DNA from: Lacunisphaera limnophila
Lineage (GTDB): Bacteria; Verrucomicrobiota; Verrucomicrobiia; Opitutales; Opitutaceae
Assembly (NCBI RefSeq): GCF_001746835.1
Contig: NZ_CP016094.1
Location: 806,001 to 870,000 of the forward strand
DNA length: 64,000 nucleotides
Direction: 5' to 3'
In this document: positions 1 through 9,440 of the stretch, one piece after another
Layout: each line of letters opens with the position of its first letter
Numbering within the stretch: the first letter of the stretch is position 1
Program-made: the position numbers and the translations under genes
The notes under the pieces: model-generated
Database searches by the model: none
Told to the model about the DNA's origin: nothing
The model's input: only the letters and a program-made list of their open reading frames with translations

Positions 1-698
1 AGACCCCGCTCGTGCACAAGGGCGTGGTGGTCGGCACCGTCATGGAGGTCGGCCTCAACCCGCGGCTGGACGGCGTCACCGTCCGCGTGCAGCTCGACGG
101 CACCGCCCGGCCGCTGGCGGTCGAGGGCTCGGAATTCTGGCTGCTGCGGCCCGAGATCGGGCTGTCCGGCGTCCACGGTTTGGAAACCCTGCTCAGCGGC
201 GCGCGCCTCAGCGTCCGCGCCGGCGTCGGCCGGCCGGCCATGCGTTTCCAAGGCCTCGACCGCGCGCCCGCCGGCGAGGGGCTGCAGCCCGGCCACAAAA
301 TCGTGCTCCGCACCGACAAGCTGAACAGCCTGCAGCCCGGCTCGCCCGTGCTCTTCCGCGAGGTCAAGGTCGGCGTGGTCGAGGACCACCGGCTGGCCGA
401 CGACGCCACCCACGTCCTCGTCACGCTGCGGATCTTCCGGCCCTACGACCGCCTCGTGCGGAGCGACACGCATTTCTGGAACTCCGGCGGCCTGTCTATG
501 AAGCTCGGCCTGCTCGGCGCCCAGGTGCACACGAATTCACTGGAATCCCTCATCACCGGCGGCGTCGCCTTCGCCACGCCGGACAACACCACCAGCGACC
601 CCGTGCCGGAGGGCACCGTCTTCCCGCTCTACGACGACGCGGAAAAGGCCTGGCTCAAGTGGGCGCCCAAGCTCCCTCTCGGCCCCGACCCGCGCTGA
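1..698 (+). CDS. MCE-domain protein, PqiB-like (N-terminus cut by window edge)
   Basis: The reading frame is open from base 3 to a TGA at 696-698, so only the last 232 codons are present; the GTG at 12 is an internal codon rather than a likely start. Two MCE/MlaD-type repeats are visible. The first contains the PqiB-like stretch GSEFWLLRPEIG followed by LETLLSG, and the second begins at GSPVLFREVKVGVVED. PqiB/MlaD family proteins are inner-membrane-anchored periplasmic tubes that move lipids between the membranes of Gram-negative cells. The usual PqiA-type partners would lie upstream, outside the window. The C-terminus is a short Pro/Lys-rich tail without a membrane helix. The family call is firm; which member of the family it is cannot be decided from the fragment. 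Confidence 0.85.
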   Translation, partial: TPLVHKGVVVGTVMEVGLNPRLDGVTVRVQLDGTARPLAVEGSEFWLLRPEIGLSGVHGLETLLSGARLSVRAGVGRPAMRFQGLDRAPAGEGLQPGHKIVLRTDKLNSLQPGSPVLFREVKVGVVEDHRLADDATHVLVTLRIFRPYDRLVRSDTHFWNSGGLSMKLGLLGAQVHTNSLESLITGGVAFATPDNTTSDPVPEGTVFPLYDDAEKAWLKWAPKLPLGPDPR

Positions 699-704
699 GT
701 CCGC

Positions 705-1526
705 TCACGGCTCGAGCACGACCGCCTCGCCGCGGGCCAGACAGACAAACAGCGCCCGGCTGGCGAGGTCGCGGGTCAGGAAGGAATTCCGACCCTCCGC
801 CTCATGGAACGATGCGACCACGTTCTCCCCGAGCGGATACCGGCGCACGAGCAAGGGCAGGTGCGCGGCCAGTCCGGGGTCCACAGCGTCCATGTCGCCC
901 GAGATCCGCACCAGCAGGCGACGGTCCAGCCAGAACACCCAAACATCGGTCGTCACGTCGGTGCGGGCGGCGATGAAAAGCTGCTGCGGTCCCTTGACGT
1001 CCCCGGCCCGGGCGAACTCGCGCCGCATCGCCGCGACCGCCAGTGCCTGGGTCGCCGGGCGCGGCGCATGGAGGTTGCCCCGCGTGGACCGGAGTTCCTC
1101 GAACAAGGCCGCCCGGTCGAATGCCACCCGCTGCCACGCCGCCGGATCGCCCGGCGGTGTCTCCTCGTGGCTGCCACGGATGACCCGGTAGCCGGCGCTC
1201 TTCACCGGCAGGTCGAGCTCCGGGATGTGATAATCCGCCTGCTTCAGGCCCAGCAGCACCTTCGCCTGCGGCAGCCATAGCTCGGCGAACCGGCTGCGGT
1301 CCTCCGGATCGCGTTGGTGCGGCTCGACGCCGCGCACCCAGACGTCGATCGTCGTGTCCGCCTGCGTCGCCCCGAAGAACGCGTCGTCCAGATACCAGTA
1401 ATAAGTGTAGCGGATCACCTCGCGCAGCCAGTCGCGGTCCGCCAACGCCGGGTCGATCTCCGCCCGGGCCACCGGGGTCAGCGGGGCGAGGACAAGCATC
1501 AGGACGGCCAGCAGCCGCGCGCTCAC
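705..1526 (-). CDS. Exported protein of unknown function (273 aa)
   Basis: A hydrophobic N-terminus ending in VARA gives a clear Sec signal peptide (cleavage near residue 22), so the product should be periplasmic. The mature part has no motif I recognise; it is rich in Trp/Tyr near the N-terminus (YTYYWYLDD) and has an alternating beta-like C-terminal half. Its ATG overlaps the stop of the upstream minus-strand gene by four bases (ATGA), so the two are very probably co-translated and may act together. It converges on the MCE gene with only six bases between the stops. No function is proposed. Confidence 0.75.
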   Translation of the reverse strand: MSARLLAVLMLVLAPLTPVARAEIDPALADRDWLREVIRYTYYWYLDDAFFGATQADTTIDVWVRGVEPHQRDPEDRSRFAELWLPQAKVLLGLKQADYHIPELDLPVKSAGYRVIRGSHEETPPGDPAAWQRVAFDRAALFEELRSTRGNLHAPRPATQALAVAAMRREFARAGDVKGPQQLFIAARTDVTTDVWVFWLDRRLLVRISGDMDAVDPGLAAHLPLLVRRYPLGENVVASFHEAEGRNSFLTRDLASRALFVCLARGEAVVLEP

Positions 1527-2200
1527 CGGAGCCTCCTCAGGGTGAAGAACCGGTTACCCCCCAGGCCGCCCCGCCACTGGTCGCCGATCCGCACGAAATT
1601 TCCGCCCGGGCGGAAAATTTCGCGGTCGGTCATCCAGCCGTAGGCCGAGCCGGTCACCGGCACGCGGTCGATCTCGCGCAACGCCGCGAAGCGATCCCCC
1701 GGGGCGTTCGCCACGAAGTCGTCGGCCAGCTCCTGCGCATGGTTCATCAGCCGCGCGAAGCGGCCGGGCACACCTCGCCCGGCGATCACCGCCAGGTGGT
1801 TGATGCGCTCCTGCACGTGGTCGCTCAGCGCCGGCCGGCCGGACGCATCGCGATAAAAGCCCTCCACCTGGCCGTGCACCCCGCCCGCCGTGAGGAGGTC
1901 CATGACATCCCACGTGGTCACCGCCGCCACCTGGCGCTGCGTGTAGCCGGGTGGAATATGGCGCAGTCGGTTGCGCAGGACCCACAGGATGGCCGCCTGC
2001 GCCGCCATGGAATCCTCCTCGCTCACCCACCCGCGCTCACCCGGGAAGGGCACCTCGTTGATCAGCAACCGGGCGACATATCCGCCCGCGGTATCCGCGG
2101 GCGCCAGCGTCACATTGTTTGCCGGCGCCGCCGCTTCCGTCGGCCGCGTGGCCAGAGCGCAGGCCAGTAAAACAAAAATGAATGTCCGGCGACGATGCAT
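1523..2200 (-). CDS. Exported protein, weakly cell-wall-hydrolase-like (225 aa)
   Basis: I start the gene at the ATG at 2200, giving MHRRRTFIFVLLACALATRP, a standard signal peptide; the frame extends to 2293 but those extra residues are not signal-like. The mature protein opens with VARLLINEVPF and then AAILWVLRNRL. This recalls the SleB-type cell-wall hydrolase pattern (a Glu in the first helix, then an AIL.V..NR helix), but the match is by eye and weak. The C-terminus is Arg- and Gly-rich. It is translationally coupled to the exported protein downstream and divergent from the lipoprotein gene at 2314 across a 113-base gap. A peptidoglycan-related role is only a guess. Confidence 0.65.
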   Translation of the reverse strand: MHRRRTFIFVLLACALATRPTEAAAPANNVTLAPADTAGGYVARLLINEVPFPGERGWVSEEDSMAAQAAILWVLRNRLRHIPPGYTQRQVAAVTTWDVMDLLTAGGVHGQVEGFYRDASGRPALSDHVQERINHLAVIAGRGVPGRFARLMNHAQELADDFVANAPGDRFAALREIDRVPVTGSAYGWMTDREIFRPGGNFVRIGDQWRGGLGGNRFFTLRRLR

Positions 2201-2313
2201 CTGGTTCCGGACAACCCATGCGCCGTCCGGGAACGCGCCGCAAGTCCGCAACGGCATATCGTAACGATTTCGCGGTTGATCGCCCCGCGCCAAAAACTAG
2301 GCTGGTCGAAACA

Positions 2314-3369
2314 ATGCAATCCCGGTCCCTGCTCCTGCGTGTGGCACTGATCATGGCCGGGGGCTTCGTTCTCACCGGCTGCATCAGCCGCGGCCCCGCC
2401 TCCATCGCGCAACAGCGCGGCCCCTACTCCGAGGTGCTCGCCCTCACCGACAAGGAGGAGCTGCTCACCAACATCGTGCGCCTCGCCTACCTCGATGCGC
2501 CGGTGTTCCTGCAGGTCGCCAGCGTGACCGCCTCGCCCTCCATCGAATACGGCACCGAGTCCGAGCTCCGCCTCGGCGACGGCTCCAGCCCCAACCCGCT
2601 CGCCCTCGGCAAGCCGAAGGTGATCATCAAGGACTCGCCCACCATCGTCTACCGCCCGCTCCTCGGGAAGGAATTCTCCAGCGAGCTGCTCATGCCCTTC
2701 GACATCCGCGCGGTGTTCCTGATGATCGACAACGGCTTCGATTTCTCCGTGCTCGCCCAGCTGCTCTTCAAGCAGTTCAACCACCTCAGCAACGCCCGCA
2801 GCGCCACCACGGCGGAGCGTGCGGAATTCCGCCGGGTCACGGACGCCATCGCACGCCTGCTCCAAAGCGGCGCGCTGCGCCTGGGCACCGGCACCGAGGG
2901 ACTCCGTTCGGCGGACGGCAAGGTCGTCGCCGAGCTCAAGGATGAGGCCGTCGACACCCCGGACGGCCGGCTGCTCATCAGCGCGCTGGGGCTCGATCCC
3001 GGGCTGCGCACCTACGAGCTGAAGACCGGGCTCCAGGGCTCGAATGCGAGCATCGCCCTCAGCACCCGCTCGCTGCAGGCCCTGTTGAGCTACATGTCCA
3101 ACTACGTCCAGCCGCCCCCGGAACACGCCGCGCTGGTCTGGCCGACCGACGCCCGCAGCGAGCCCGACCCCCTCATGCGAATCCTGTCGAGCCGCACGCG
3201 CCCCGACAACGCCGACCCCGCTGTCTTCTACAAGGGCTACTGGTTTTACGTGCGCGCCGACGACCTGCGTTCCCGCAACACCCTGTTCCTGATCCGCCTC
3301 CTCTTCAATCTCCAGGCCCAGGCCAGCAGCGGGGACAACACCGTCCAACTCACCTTGCCGGTGAAATAA
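2314..3369 (+). CDS. Lipoprotein of unknown function (351 aa)
   Basis: The ATG at 2314 gives a type II signal peptide with lipobox LTGC (Cys near residue 21), so this start is preferred over the in-frame ATG at 2182, which overlaps the divergent gene. The mature protein is mostly mixed alpha/beta, with the segments TDKEELLTNIVRLAYLDAPVF near the N-terminus and FYVRADDLRSRNTLFLIRLLF near the C-terminus; the latter is typical of a repeated verrucomicrobial/proteobacterial lipoprotein family of unknown function. It heads a plus-strand run through the PrsW-like protease and tricorn genes, with 12 bases to the next start. The lipoprotein call is strong; the function is unknown. Confidence 0.8.
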   Translation: MQSRSLLLRVALIMAGGFVLTGCISRGPASIAQQRGPYSEVLALTDKEELLTNIVRLAYLDAPVFLQVASVTASPSIEYGTESELRLGDGSSPNPLALGKPKVIIKDSPTIVYRPLLGKEFSSELLMPFDIRAVFLMIDNGFDFSVLAQLLFKQFNHLSNARSATTAERAEFRRVTDAIARLLQSGALRLGTGTEGLRSADGKVVAELKDEAVDTPDGRLLISALGLDPGLRTYELKTGLQGSNASIALSTRSLQALLSYMSNYVQPPPEHAALVWPTDARSEPDPLMRILSSRTRPDNADPAVFYKGYWFYVRADDLRSRNTLFLIRLLFNLQAQASSGDNTVQLTLPVK

Positions 3370-3381
3370 CCCGTAACGTCC

Positions 3382-3969
3382 ATGAGTTCCCAAACTCCCG
3401 CCGGGTCCCTCGCGCCCGACCGCGCGCTCCCGCGCTCCTGGCCCGGCACGCTCGTCGTGCTCGCCCTCGCCGCCTTCTACGGCTTCGGCCTGACCGCCCT
3501 GAGTAACCGCCTTCCAGGCACCAAGCCGGAGCCCGCCGGCGTGACCGTCGATCTCGGCCATGGCCTGAGCGCGGTCACCCCCGCCGGCTGGTCCGCGGAC
3601 CTCACCCGGATCGTGCCCGGCGACACGCTGGCCTTGACCCAGCCCACGAGCTCGCTGGTCGCAACCGCGTTCGCGTGGAACGGCACGGAACCCGAACTCA
3701 TTGAGCGCACCCGCCGCCTGTTCGAAGGCACCCACCGCATCCACGTGCGCGGCACGCCGGCTCCCTTCCGCACCGCGGACGGACTGGAGGGCCAGACCTA
3801 CGTGATCTACGGCGAGCAAATTGACGGCCGCGTTTGGATCGGCCGGCTGCCGGATGGCGAGTCCGGCTTTGCCGTCCGCGTGCGCAGCATCGCCGGCCAG
3901 GGCGAAGCGGCGCTGCGCGATGCCGAGGCCCTGGTCGAGAGCCTGCACTTCAAGGTGGTGTCGCCATGA
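3382..3969 (+). CDS. Membrane-anchored protein of unknown function (195 aa)
   Basis: After a short polar N-terminus there is one membrane segment at about residues 23-41 (LVVLALAAFYGFGLTALS), followed by a periplasmic domain of about 150 residues. That domain has the repeated short beta pattern VTVDLGHGLSAVTPAGW and ends LVESLHFKVVSP. The shape suggests a PsbP/lipoprotein-like alpha-beta sandwich, but I see no diagnostic motif. The stop overlaps the ATG of the PrsW-like gene by four bases (ATGA), so the two are coupled and probably functionally linked. Confidence 0.7.
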   Translation: MSSQTPAGSLAPDRALPRSWPGTLVVLALAAFYGFGLTALSNRLPGTKPEPAGVTVDLGHGLSAVTPAGWSADLTRIVPGDTLALTQPTSSLVATAFAWNGTEPELIERTRRLFEGTHRIHVRGTPAPFRTADGLEGQTYVIYGEQIDGRVWIGRLPDGESGFAVRVRSIAGQGEAALRDAEALVESLHFKVVSP

Positions 3970-4847
3970 ACGCTCCCCAACCCCACCCGGCTCCGCTGCC
4001 ACTGTTCCAACCGCGCCGCGCGGCGTTCTGGCTGTTCCTCCTGCTGGTCGTCGCCGGCCTGTCTACCGTCGGCCAGACGCTGCTCAGCGGCTTGCGCGTC
4101 ATGCCTGTCTCCGCGCTGGCGGGCGCCGCGGCCTGGGCCCTCTATACCCTGCCCCTGCTGTGGATTTTCCGTCGCCTCGGGGTGTTCCGCGGCCAGACGG
4201 CCGCGCCGTTCGTGCTGGCCTTCGCGTGGGGCGGACTGGGCGCGGTCTTCCTGGCACTGCCGGCCAACCAGGCGATGTTCGGTATTCTCTCCAAGCTCGT
4301 CAGCCCGGAATTCTGCCACACCTGGGGACCGGCCATCGCCGGCCCGACGGATGAGGAGCCGCTCAAGCTGATCGGCGTCATCCTGCTGTTGCTGATCGCG
4401 CCGGGCCGTTTTCGCACCATCTCCTCGGTCATGGCCCTCGGCTTCGTGGTCGGGCTCGGCTTCCAAGTGGTGGAGGATTATTTCTACACCGTTTCCACGG
4501 CGCTGAACCACCCCAACGCCCACCAGCTGGAGCCGGTCGTGCAGATACTCGTCCTCCGCGGCGGCTTCTGCGGACCGTGGAGCCACGCGGCCTACACCGC
4601 CATCGCCTCCTTCGGCGTGGGTTACTTCGTCGCCCGGCGCGATCTCCCGACCGGACGCCGCCTCGGCGTTGCCGCCCTCGCCCTCCTCACCGCCTGGGCC
4701 CTGCACGGGTTCTGGAACTCCCCGGCGCTCGGCTCGCTGATGGAAGGCCTGACGATCTTGCTCTATTTCCCCCTGAAGGGTCTGCCCGTGCTCCTCGCCG
4801 CCCTGCTCCTCTGGCGGGTGGCCCGGCACGAAAAGACCGCCGTCTGA
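3966..4847 (+). CDS. PrsW-family intramembrane metalloprotease
   Basis: This 293-residue protein has about eight hydrophobic segments and the three conserved motifs of the PrsW/Abi-like superfamily: a diacidic motif TDEEPLKL (E130, E131) beside a helix, an acidic pair in VVEDYFY (E170, D171), and two histidines, H207 in GPWSHAAY and H247 in ALHGFWN. In Bacillus subtilis PrsW cleaves the anti-sigma factor RsiW inside the membrane; here no sigma/anti-sigma pair is visible nearby, so the substrate is unknown. The start at 3966 overlaps the preceding stop, which supports it. Ten bases separate it from the tricorn gene. The family assignment is good; a role in stress signalling is inference from relatives. 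Confidence 0.85.
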   Translation: MNAPQPHPAPLPLFQPRRAAFWLFLLLVVAGLSTVGQTLLSGLRVMPVSALAGAAAWALYTLPLLWIFRRLGVFRGQTAAPFVLAFAWGGLGAVFLALPANQAMFGILSKLVSPEFCHTWGPAIAGPTDEEPLKLIGVILLLLIAPGRFRTISSVMALGFVVGLGFQVVEDYFYTVSTALNHPNAHQLEPVVQILVLRGGFCGPWSHAAYTAIASFGVGYFVARRDLPTGRRLGVAALALLTAWALHGFWNSPALGSLMEGLTILLYFPLKGLPVLLAALLLWRVARHEKTAV

Positions 4848-4857
4848 CGACACCACC

Positions 4858-7800
4858 ATGCGTCCACCTCTGCCAGGTACTGCCCGCCGGCTCCGACGCT
4901 TTGCCTTCACCGCCTGGTTGTCGGCCTGCACTTTGGCCATCGCCGGGGCGACAACGGAACCGCTCTGGCTGCGATACCCGGCCGTCTCCCCGGATGGGAC
5001 GACGATCGCCTTCAGCTACGCCGGCCGGCTCTGGCGCGTGGCCGCGACCGGCGGCGAGGCCAGCCCGCTCACGGACGCGGGCGACTACGCCACCCACCCG
5101 GTCTGGTCCCCCGACGGCACGCAGCTGGCCGTCGCGCTCAAGCGCCGGGGCAACACCGACGTCCACCTGCTCCCCGCCGCCGGGGGCGAAAGCCGGCGAC
5201 TGACCCACCACGCGGCGGCGGACCTGCCGGCCGCCTTCAGCCCCGACGGCGCCACGATCTACTTCGCCTCGCCCCGGCTCGGCACCCCGCACTCGGTCCT
5301 GGCGGGCACCGCCGCCCACACCGACCAGCTTTACGCCGTGCCCGCCACCGGCGGCCGCAACCGTCTCGTCCTGCCCACCCCCGCGCTCAATGTTTCGGTC
5401 GATGCAACCGGCGGACGCTTCCTCTACGAAAGCCGGCCGATCTACGAAAACGAGTGGCGCAAGGGCGCCGTGTCCGACGGCACCCACGACGTCTGGCTGT
5501 TTGACCGCGCGACCGCCACGCACCGTCGGCTGACCTCGTTCCGCGGCGAAGACCGTGAACCAGTCTGGGATCCCGCCAGCATTGGCTACTATTACCTCAG
5601 CGAGCGCAACCGCGCGACCAACCTCTGGCACGCGGGCCTCGAACCGGGGGCCACGCCCACGGAGGTCACTCACCACACCGGTGGCACGGTGCGCTTCCCG
5701 TCCGTCGCGCGCGACGGCTCGCTCGTTTACGGTCATGAAGGCGAGGTCTGGCGCCTCGCCGCCGGCGCGACCGAGCCCACGCGGGTTGCCATCACCCTGC
5801 CCGCCGGCGTCATCACCTCCCAACCCGCCCCGGTTGACGCCGGGAAATATCTCTCCGAGATCACTGCCTCCGCCGACGGGCGGCGCGTCGCCCTCGTCGC
5901 CCGCGGCGAAGTGTTTGTCCTCGCGACCGACACCGGGCGCCTGACCCGCATCACCCGCACCGCCGGACACGAGCAGCACGTCCGCTTCAGCCCGGATGGA
6001 ACCACGCTGTACTACGCCTCCGAGCGCGACGGCGACATGGACCTCTTCGCCGCCGACCTCGGCCAGAGCGACGAAATCAAACCGGTGGAGCGCAAGCTCG
6101 TCGATACGACGGGCGACCTCCTTTACCCCCGGCCCTCACCCGACGGCCGGTCCCTCGCCTACCTGGCTGACCGCTCCACCCTCCGCGTGCGCGACCTGGC
6201 CACGGGCGCCACCGTCGATGCCATGCCCGCCGGCGGCCTTTACTCCTATGTGGACGAGGATGTCACCTTCACCTGGTCGCCGGACAGCCGGTTTCTCGCC
6301 GCCAGTGGCGGCTCCATCGTCGCCAACCAGGACATCGTCCTGCTCGACGCCACCGGTCGCAGCGCTCCGCGCGACGTCACACGCAGCGGTTTTCCCGACA
6401 GTGATCCGCAGTTCAGCTCCGACGGCCAGTCCGTGTTCTGGGTGTCCGAGCGCGCGGGCCTGCGGCAGGCCGATGCCCATGGCGGCCAGGGGGACGTCTT
6501 CCGCGCGTACCTCACCCGCGAGGCCTTCGACGCCACCCGCCATGCCGCGCCCGCGGCGCCCCCGGTTGCCGGCTGGCAGCCGCAGCTCGCCGGCATCGAG
6601 CGCCGCACGCAGCGCATCACCCCGGCGTCCAGCCTGCTGGTGTTCCATGCCCCCGCCAGCGGCGACGAGGTGTTGTTCACCATCGAGACCGATATGGCCG
6701 GCCGGATCACCGGGCGCACGGTCGCCAGGGAAGGTGGTAAGCTCCGGGAGGTCTTCACCCGGCCGGCCCCGGCCGACGGCTACGCGGTGGACGCCGGCTC
6801 CCGCCACGTCTACCTGCTCGGCGACGGGCGCGTTGACCGCATCGAACTCGCCACCGGGGAGACCAAGGCCTTCGCGCTCGACCTTTCCCTGGAAGTGGAT
6901 TCCCGCGCCGAGCTCACCGCCTGGTTCGAACGCTTCTGGCGTTTGACGAAATTCAAGTTCTACGAGCCCACCCTCCACGGCCGCGACTGGGATGCCCTGC
7001 GCCGGCACTACGCGCGGTTCCTTCCGCACGTGGACGCCTGGGAGGATTTCGCCGAGATGATGTCCGAACTGGCCGGCGAGCTCAACGCCTCGCACATGGG
7101 CTGCTACTATCTGAAGGAGGACCCCGCCGCCGACAAGACCGCCTCGCTCGGCCTCTACTTTGATGACACCTACACCGGCGCGGGTGCTCGGGTGACCGCG
7201 ATCCTCCCCGGCGGCCCCGCCGACCTCGCCGCCAACCCGTGCCCGCCCGGCACGCTGCTGCTGGCGATCAACGACCAGCCCATCACGGCGGAGACCGATC
7301 TCGAGGCCCTGCTCAACGGCCTGGTCGACCAGCCCGTCCGCCTGCGCCTGCAGACGGCGGTCGGCGCCCCGGAGACCGAGGCCACGATCGTGGCCATCGC
7401 CCAGAACGCCGCGCAGGATCTGGCCTACGATCGCTGGATCGACGAGCGCCGCGCCATGGTCGATCGCCTCTCCGGTGGCCGCCTGGGCTACGTGCATATC
7501 AGCGCCATGGACCTGCCCAACTACCAGCAGGTCTACAGCGATGTCGTGGGGGACTTGGGCCGCAAGGAAGCCCTCATCGTCGACATCCGCTACAACAAGG
7601 GCGGGAATATCCATGACGAGCTCGTCGCGCTCTTCACCGGCCGGGACATTGCCTCCTTCACCACCCGGGCCGGTGAGAACATCGCCCGCATCCCGACCGC
7701 GCGCTGGACCAAACCCACCGCGCTGCTGCAGAACGCGGCCGCCTACTCCGACGGCTCCATCTTCCCCCACCTCTACCAGCGCCTCCAGCTCGGCCCCCTC

Positions 7801-8040
7801 GTGGGCGATCGGGTCCCGGGCACCGGCACCGCCGTCTGGTGGATGTATGTGATGAATGGCTCCCTCAAGTGGGGCGTGCCGCAGCTCGGGGCCAAGGACA
7901 ACCTTTCCGGCTGGTTCGAGAATGACGAAATCGTCCCCGACGTTCTCGTCACCAACGACCCCGCCGCTCTCGCCGCCGGCCGCGACCCCCAGCTGGAGGC
8001 CACCGTCGCCGCGTTGCTGCAAAAACTCCCGCAACCCTGA
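4858..8040 (+). CDS. Tricorn protease homologue (S41 peptidase), exported
   Basis: 1060 residues, close to the usual tricorn length. After a signal-like N-terminus come WD40-like beta-propeller blades (about residues 35-640, repeated SPDG and GG.. motifs), a helical domain, a PDZ-like domain (about 755-850) and an S41 core (about 865-1055). The catalytic set known from the Thermoplasma enzyme is in register: S745-H746 (NASHMG), nucleophile S964 (YSDGSIFP) and E1024 (ENDEIVPD). Tricorn cuts oligopeptides produced by larger proteases into short peptides that aminopeptidases finish. The signal peptide places this copy in the envelope, not the cytosol as in archaea. It sits 10 bases after the PrsW-like gene and may be co-transcribed. 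Confidence 0.93.
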   Translation: MRPPLPGTARRLRRFAFTAWLSACTLAIAGATTEPLWLRYPAVSPDGTTIAFSYAGRLWRVAATGGEASPLTDAGDYATHPVWSPDGTQLAVALKRRGNTDVHLLPAAGGESRRLTHHAAADLPAAFSPDGATIYFASPRLGTPHSVLAGTAAHTDQLYAVPATGGRNRLVLPTPALNVSVDATGGRFLYESRPIYENEWRKGAVSDGTHDVWLFDRATATHRRLTSFRGEDREPVWDPASIGYYYLSERNRATNLWHAGLEPGATPTEVTHHTGGTVRFPSVARDGSLVYGHEGEVWRLAAGATEPTRVAITLPAGVITSQPAPVDAGKYLSEITASADGRRVALVARGEVFVLATDTGRLTRITRTAGHEQHVRFSPDGTTLYYASERDGDMDLFAADLGQSDEIKPVERKLVDTTGDLLYPRPSPDGRSLAYLADRSTLRVRDLATGATVDAMPAGGLYSYVDEDVTFTWSPDSRFLAASGGSIVANQDIVLLDATGRSAPRDVTRSGFPDSDPQFSSDGQSVFWVSERAGLRQADAHGGQGDVFRAYLTREAFDATRHAAPAAPPVAGWQPQLAGIERRTQRITPASSLLVFHAPASGDEVLFTIETDMAGRITGRTVAREGGKLREVFTRPAPADGYAVDAGSRHVYLLGDGRVDRIELATGETKAFALDLSLEVDSRAELTAWFERFWRLTKFKFYEPTLHGRDWDALRRHYARFLPHVDAWEDFAEMMSELAGELNASHMGCYYLKEDPAADKTASLGLYFDDTYTGAGARVTAILPGGPADLAANPCPPGTLLLAINDQPITAETDLEALLNGLVDQPVRLRLQTAVGAPETEATIVAIAQNAAQDLAYDRWIDERRAMVDRLSGGRLGYVHISAMDLPNYQQVYSDVVGDLGRKEALIVDIRYNKGGNIHDELVALFTGRDIASFTTRAGENIARIPTARWTKPTALLQNAAAYSDGSIFPHLYQRLQLGPLVGDRVPGTGTAVWWMYVMNGSLKWGVPQLGAKDNLSGWFENDEIVPDVLVTNDPAALAAGRDPQLEATVAALLQKLPQP

Positions 8041-8084
8041 CCCTTCCCCCCGCTCCGGCCGCGGCCACCTCCACCCTTCTCACT

Positions 8085-8900
8085 ATGAAATCACACCTCC
8101 CTCGTTTGCTTCTCGCCCTCGGTGCGCTGGTCGCCCTGGGGCTTCCCCTGGCCCGCGCTGATGGCCTGACCGACATCTTCGAGCGCAAGACCCTGCGCGT
8201 CGGCGTCGCCGACTTCGCCCCGTGGACCTTCGTCAATCCCGAAGGCAAGCCCGAGGGCTTCGAAATCGATCTGGGCACCCAGCTCGCCCACGACCTCGGC
8301 GCCCAAGCCGAATTCAAGCTCGCGCCCCTCGCCGATCTCTTTGCCGCCCTCGACCGCGGCGAGATCGACCTGATCGCCGCCGGCCTCGCCATCACCCCGG
8401 CCCGCGCCCGCCAGGTGGAGTTCAGCATGCCCTACTTCGAGTCCGGCACCACGCTCGTGGCGCGGCGCTCCCCGGCTCCGTCCGGCCGCGCGATCGGCGC
8501 CTACAACCAGCCGGCCTCCGTCATCGTGGTGGTGGCCGACACCTACTCCGCCGGCATCGCCGCCGAGCTCCTCGACGCGGCCGAGGTCCGCATCGTCCCC
8601 GACCGCCCGGCCGCCGAGGCCGAGCTGCTCGCCGGCCGCGCCCTGGCCTGGCTCACCAACGTCCCCGATGCCCGCCTCCTCGCCCGGGCCCACCCCGAGG
8701 AGCTCATCCTCCCGCTCGACGCCCCGATCATCCGCTCCGTCTCCGGCCTCGCGGTCAAACGCGGCAACCAGGCCGTCCTCAACTACCTCAACGCCTGGAT
8801 CGTCTCCCGCTTTGCCGACAACTTCCTCCCCAACCTCACCGACCACTGGTTCGGCGACTACGACTGGACCCGCCGCCTGCCGGCCCCGGCCACCCCGTAA
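8085..8900 (+). CDS. Periplasmic solute-binding protein, family 3
   Basis: A signal peptide (cleavage after ARA, near residue 25) precedes a single family-3 binding-protein domain of normal length. The diagnostic start LRVGVADFAPWTFVNPEGKP is followed by GFEIDLGTQLA, then DLIAAGLAITPARARQVEFS and a second lobe with a shortened linker. Such proteins bind amino acids or other small polar solutes for ABC importers, or feed sensor domains. No ABC permease or ATPase gene is adjacent, so this is an orphan: it either serves a transporter encoded elsewhere or acts as a sensor. It lies 44 bases after the tricorn stop, so uptake of peptide breakdown products is possible but not shown. Confidence 0.88.
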   Translation: MKSHLPRLLLALGALVALGLPLARADGLTDIFERKTLRVGVADFAPWTFVNPEGKPEGFEIDLGTQLAHDLGAQAEFKLAPLADLFAALDRGEIDLIAAGLAITPARARQVEFSMPYFESGTTLVARRSPAPSGRAIGAYNQPASVIVVVADTYSAGIAAELLDAAEVRIVPDRPAAEAELLAGRALAWLTNVPDARLLARAHPEELILPLDAPIIRSVSGLAVKRGNQAVLNYLNAWIVSRFADNFLPNLTDHWFGDYDWTRRLPAPATP

Positions 8901-8925
8901 GCCGAAAGCCTCAACGCTCATCACC

Positions 8926-9429
8926 ATGAATGCCTCCTCGCTTCCCCGTTTTCTGGTCCTCGTGTTCGCCCTCCTGGCGTGCTTTTCGCTCCCCCTCCGC
9001 GCCGAGGAGGAAGCCTTCAAGCTCTCCCTCACCTTCACCGGCTCCGGCACCGTCGTCTCCAACCAGACCCACCTCGAAAACCGCTACAACTTCCGGACGA
9101 AGAAAAACGAGAGCGCCATCGTCACCGACAGCGGCCGCAAGTCCTTCAACGGCTCCGGCCTCATCGAGATCATCGGCAGCAACGCCCGCATCAAGCTCCC
9201 CAGCGCCCTGGTGCCGCTGCTCAACAGCGGCAACGGCGGCTGGTTCGTGGTCAACGACCTCTGGGTCAATGACGACGAGATCACCGGCATCGTCCGCATC
9301 AACGGCCTAAACCGGCCGAAGCTCCGCATCGACCGGAACTCAGGCACCATCGCGATCAGCGGCGGCTTCGGCGAGTTCAACGGCCAGTGCGACGTGGTGC
9401 GTCCCGGCGCCCCGGTCCGGAAATTCTGA
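8926..9429 (+). CDS. Small exported protein of unknown function (167 aa)
   Basis: The ATG at 8926 opens a signal peptide ending LPLRAEEE; the longer in-frame extension upstream reads through the binding-protein gene in another frame and is rejected. The mature part, about 140 residues, is beta-rich with many Asn, Gly and Ser (FTGSGTVVSNQTHLENRY, IRINGLNRPKLRIDRNSG). It has no recognisable catalytic motif. It lies 25 bases after the binding-protein gene and 11 before the papain-like pair, all on the same strand. The gene is probably real from its signal peptide and spacing; the function is unknown. Confidence 0.72.
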   Translation: MNASSLPRFLVLVFALLACFSLPLRAEEEAFKLSLTFTGSGTVVSNQTHLENRYNFRTKKNESAIVTDSGRKSFNGSGLIEIIGSNARIKLPSALVPLLNSGNGGWFVVNDLWVNDDEITGIVRINGLNRPKLRIDRNSGTIAISGGFGEFNGQCDVVRPGAPVRKF

Positions 9430-9440
9430 TCTACCGCCCC

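Noticed and set aside
2110-4002. 630-codon minus-strand frame across the lipoprotein and membrane protein genes
   Set aside because: Overlaps two plus-strand genes with good signal features and has shadow composition.
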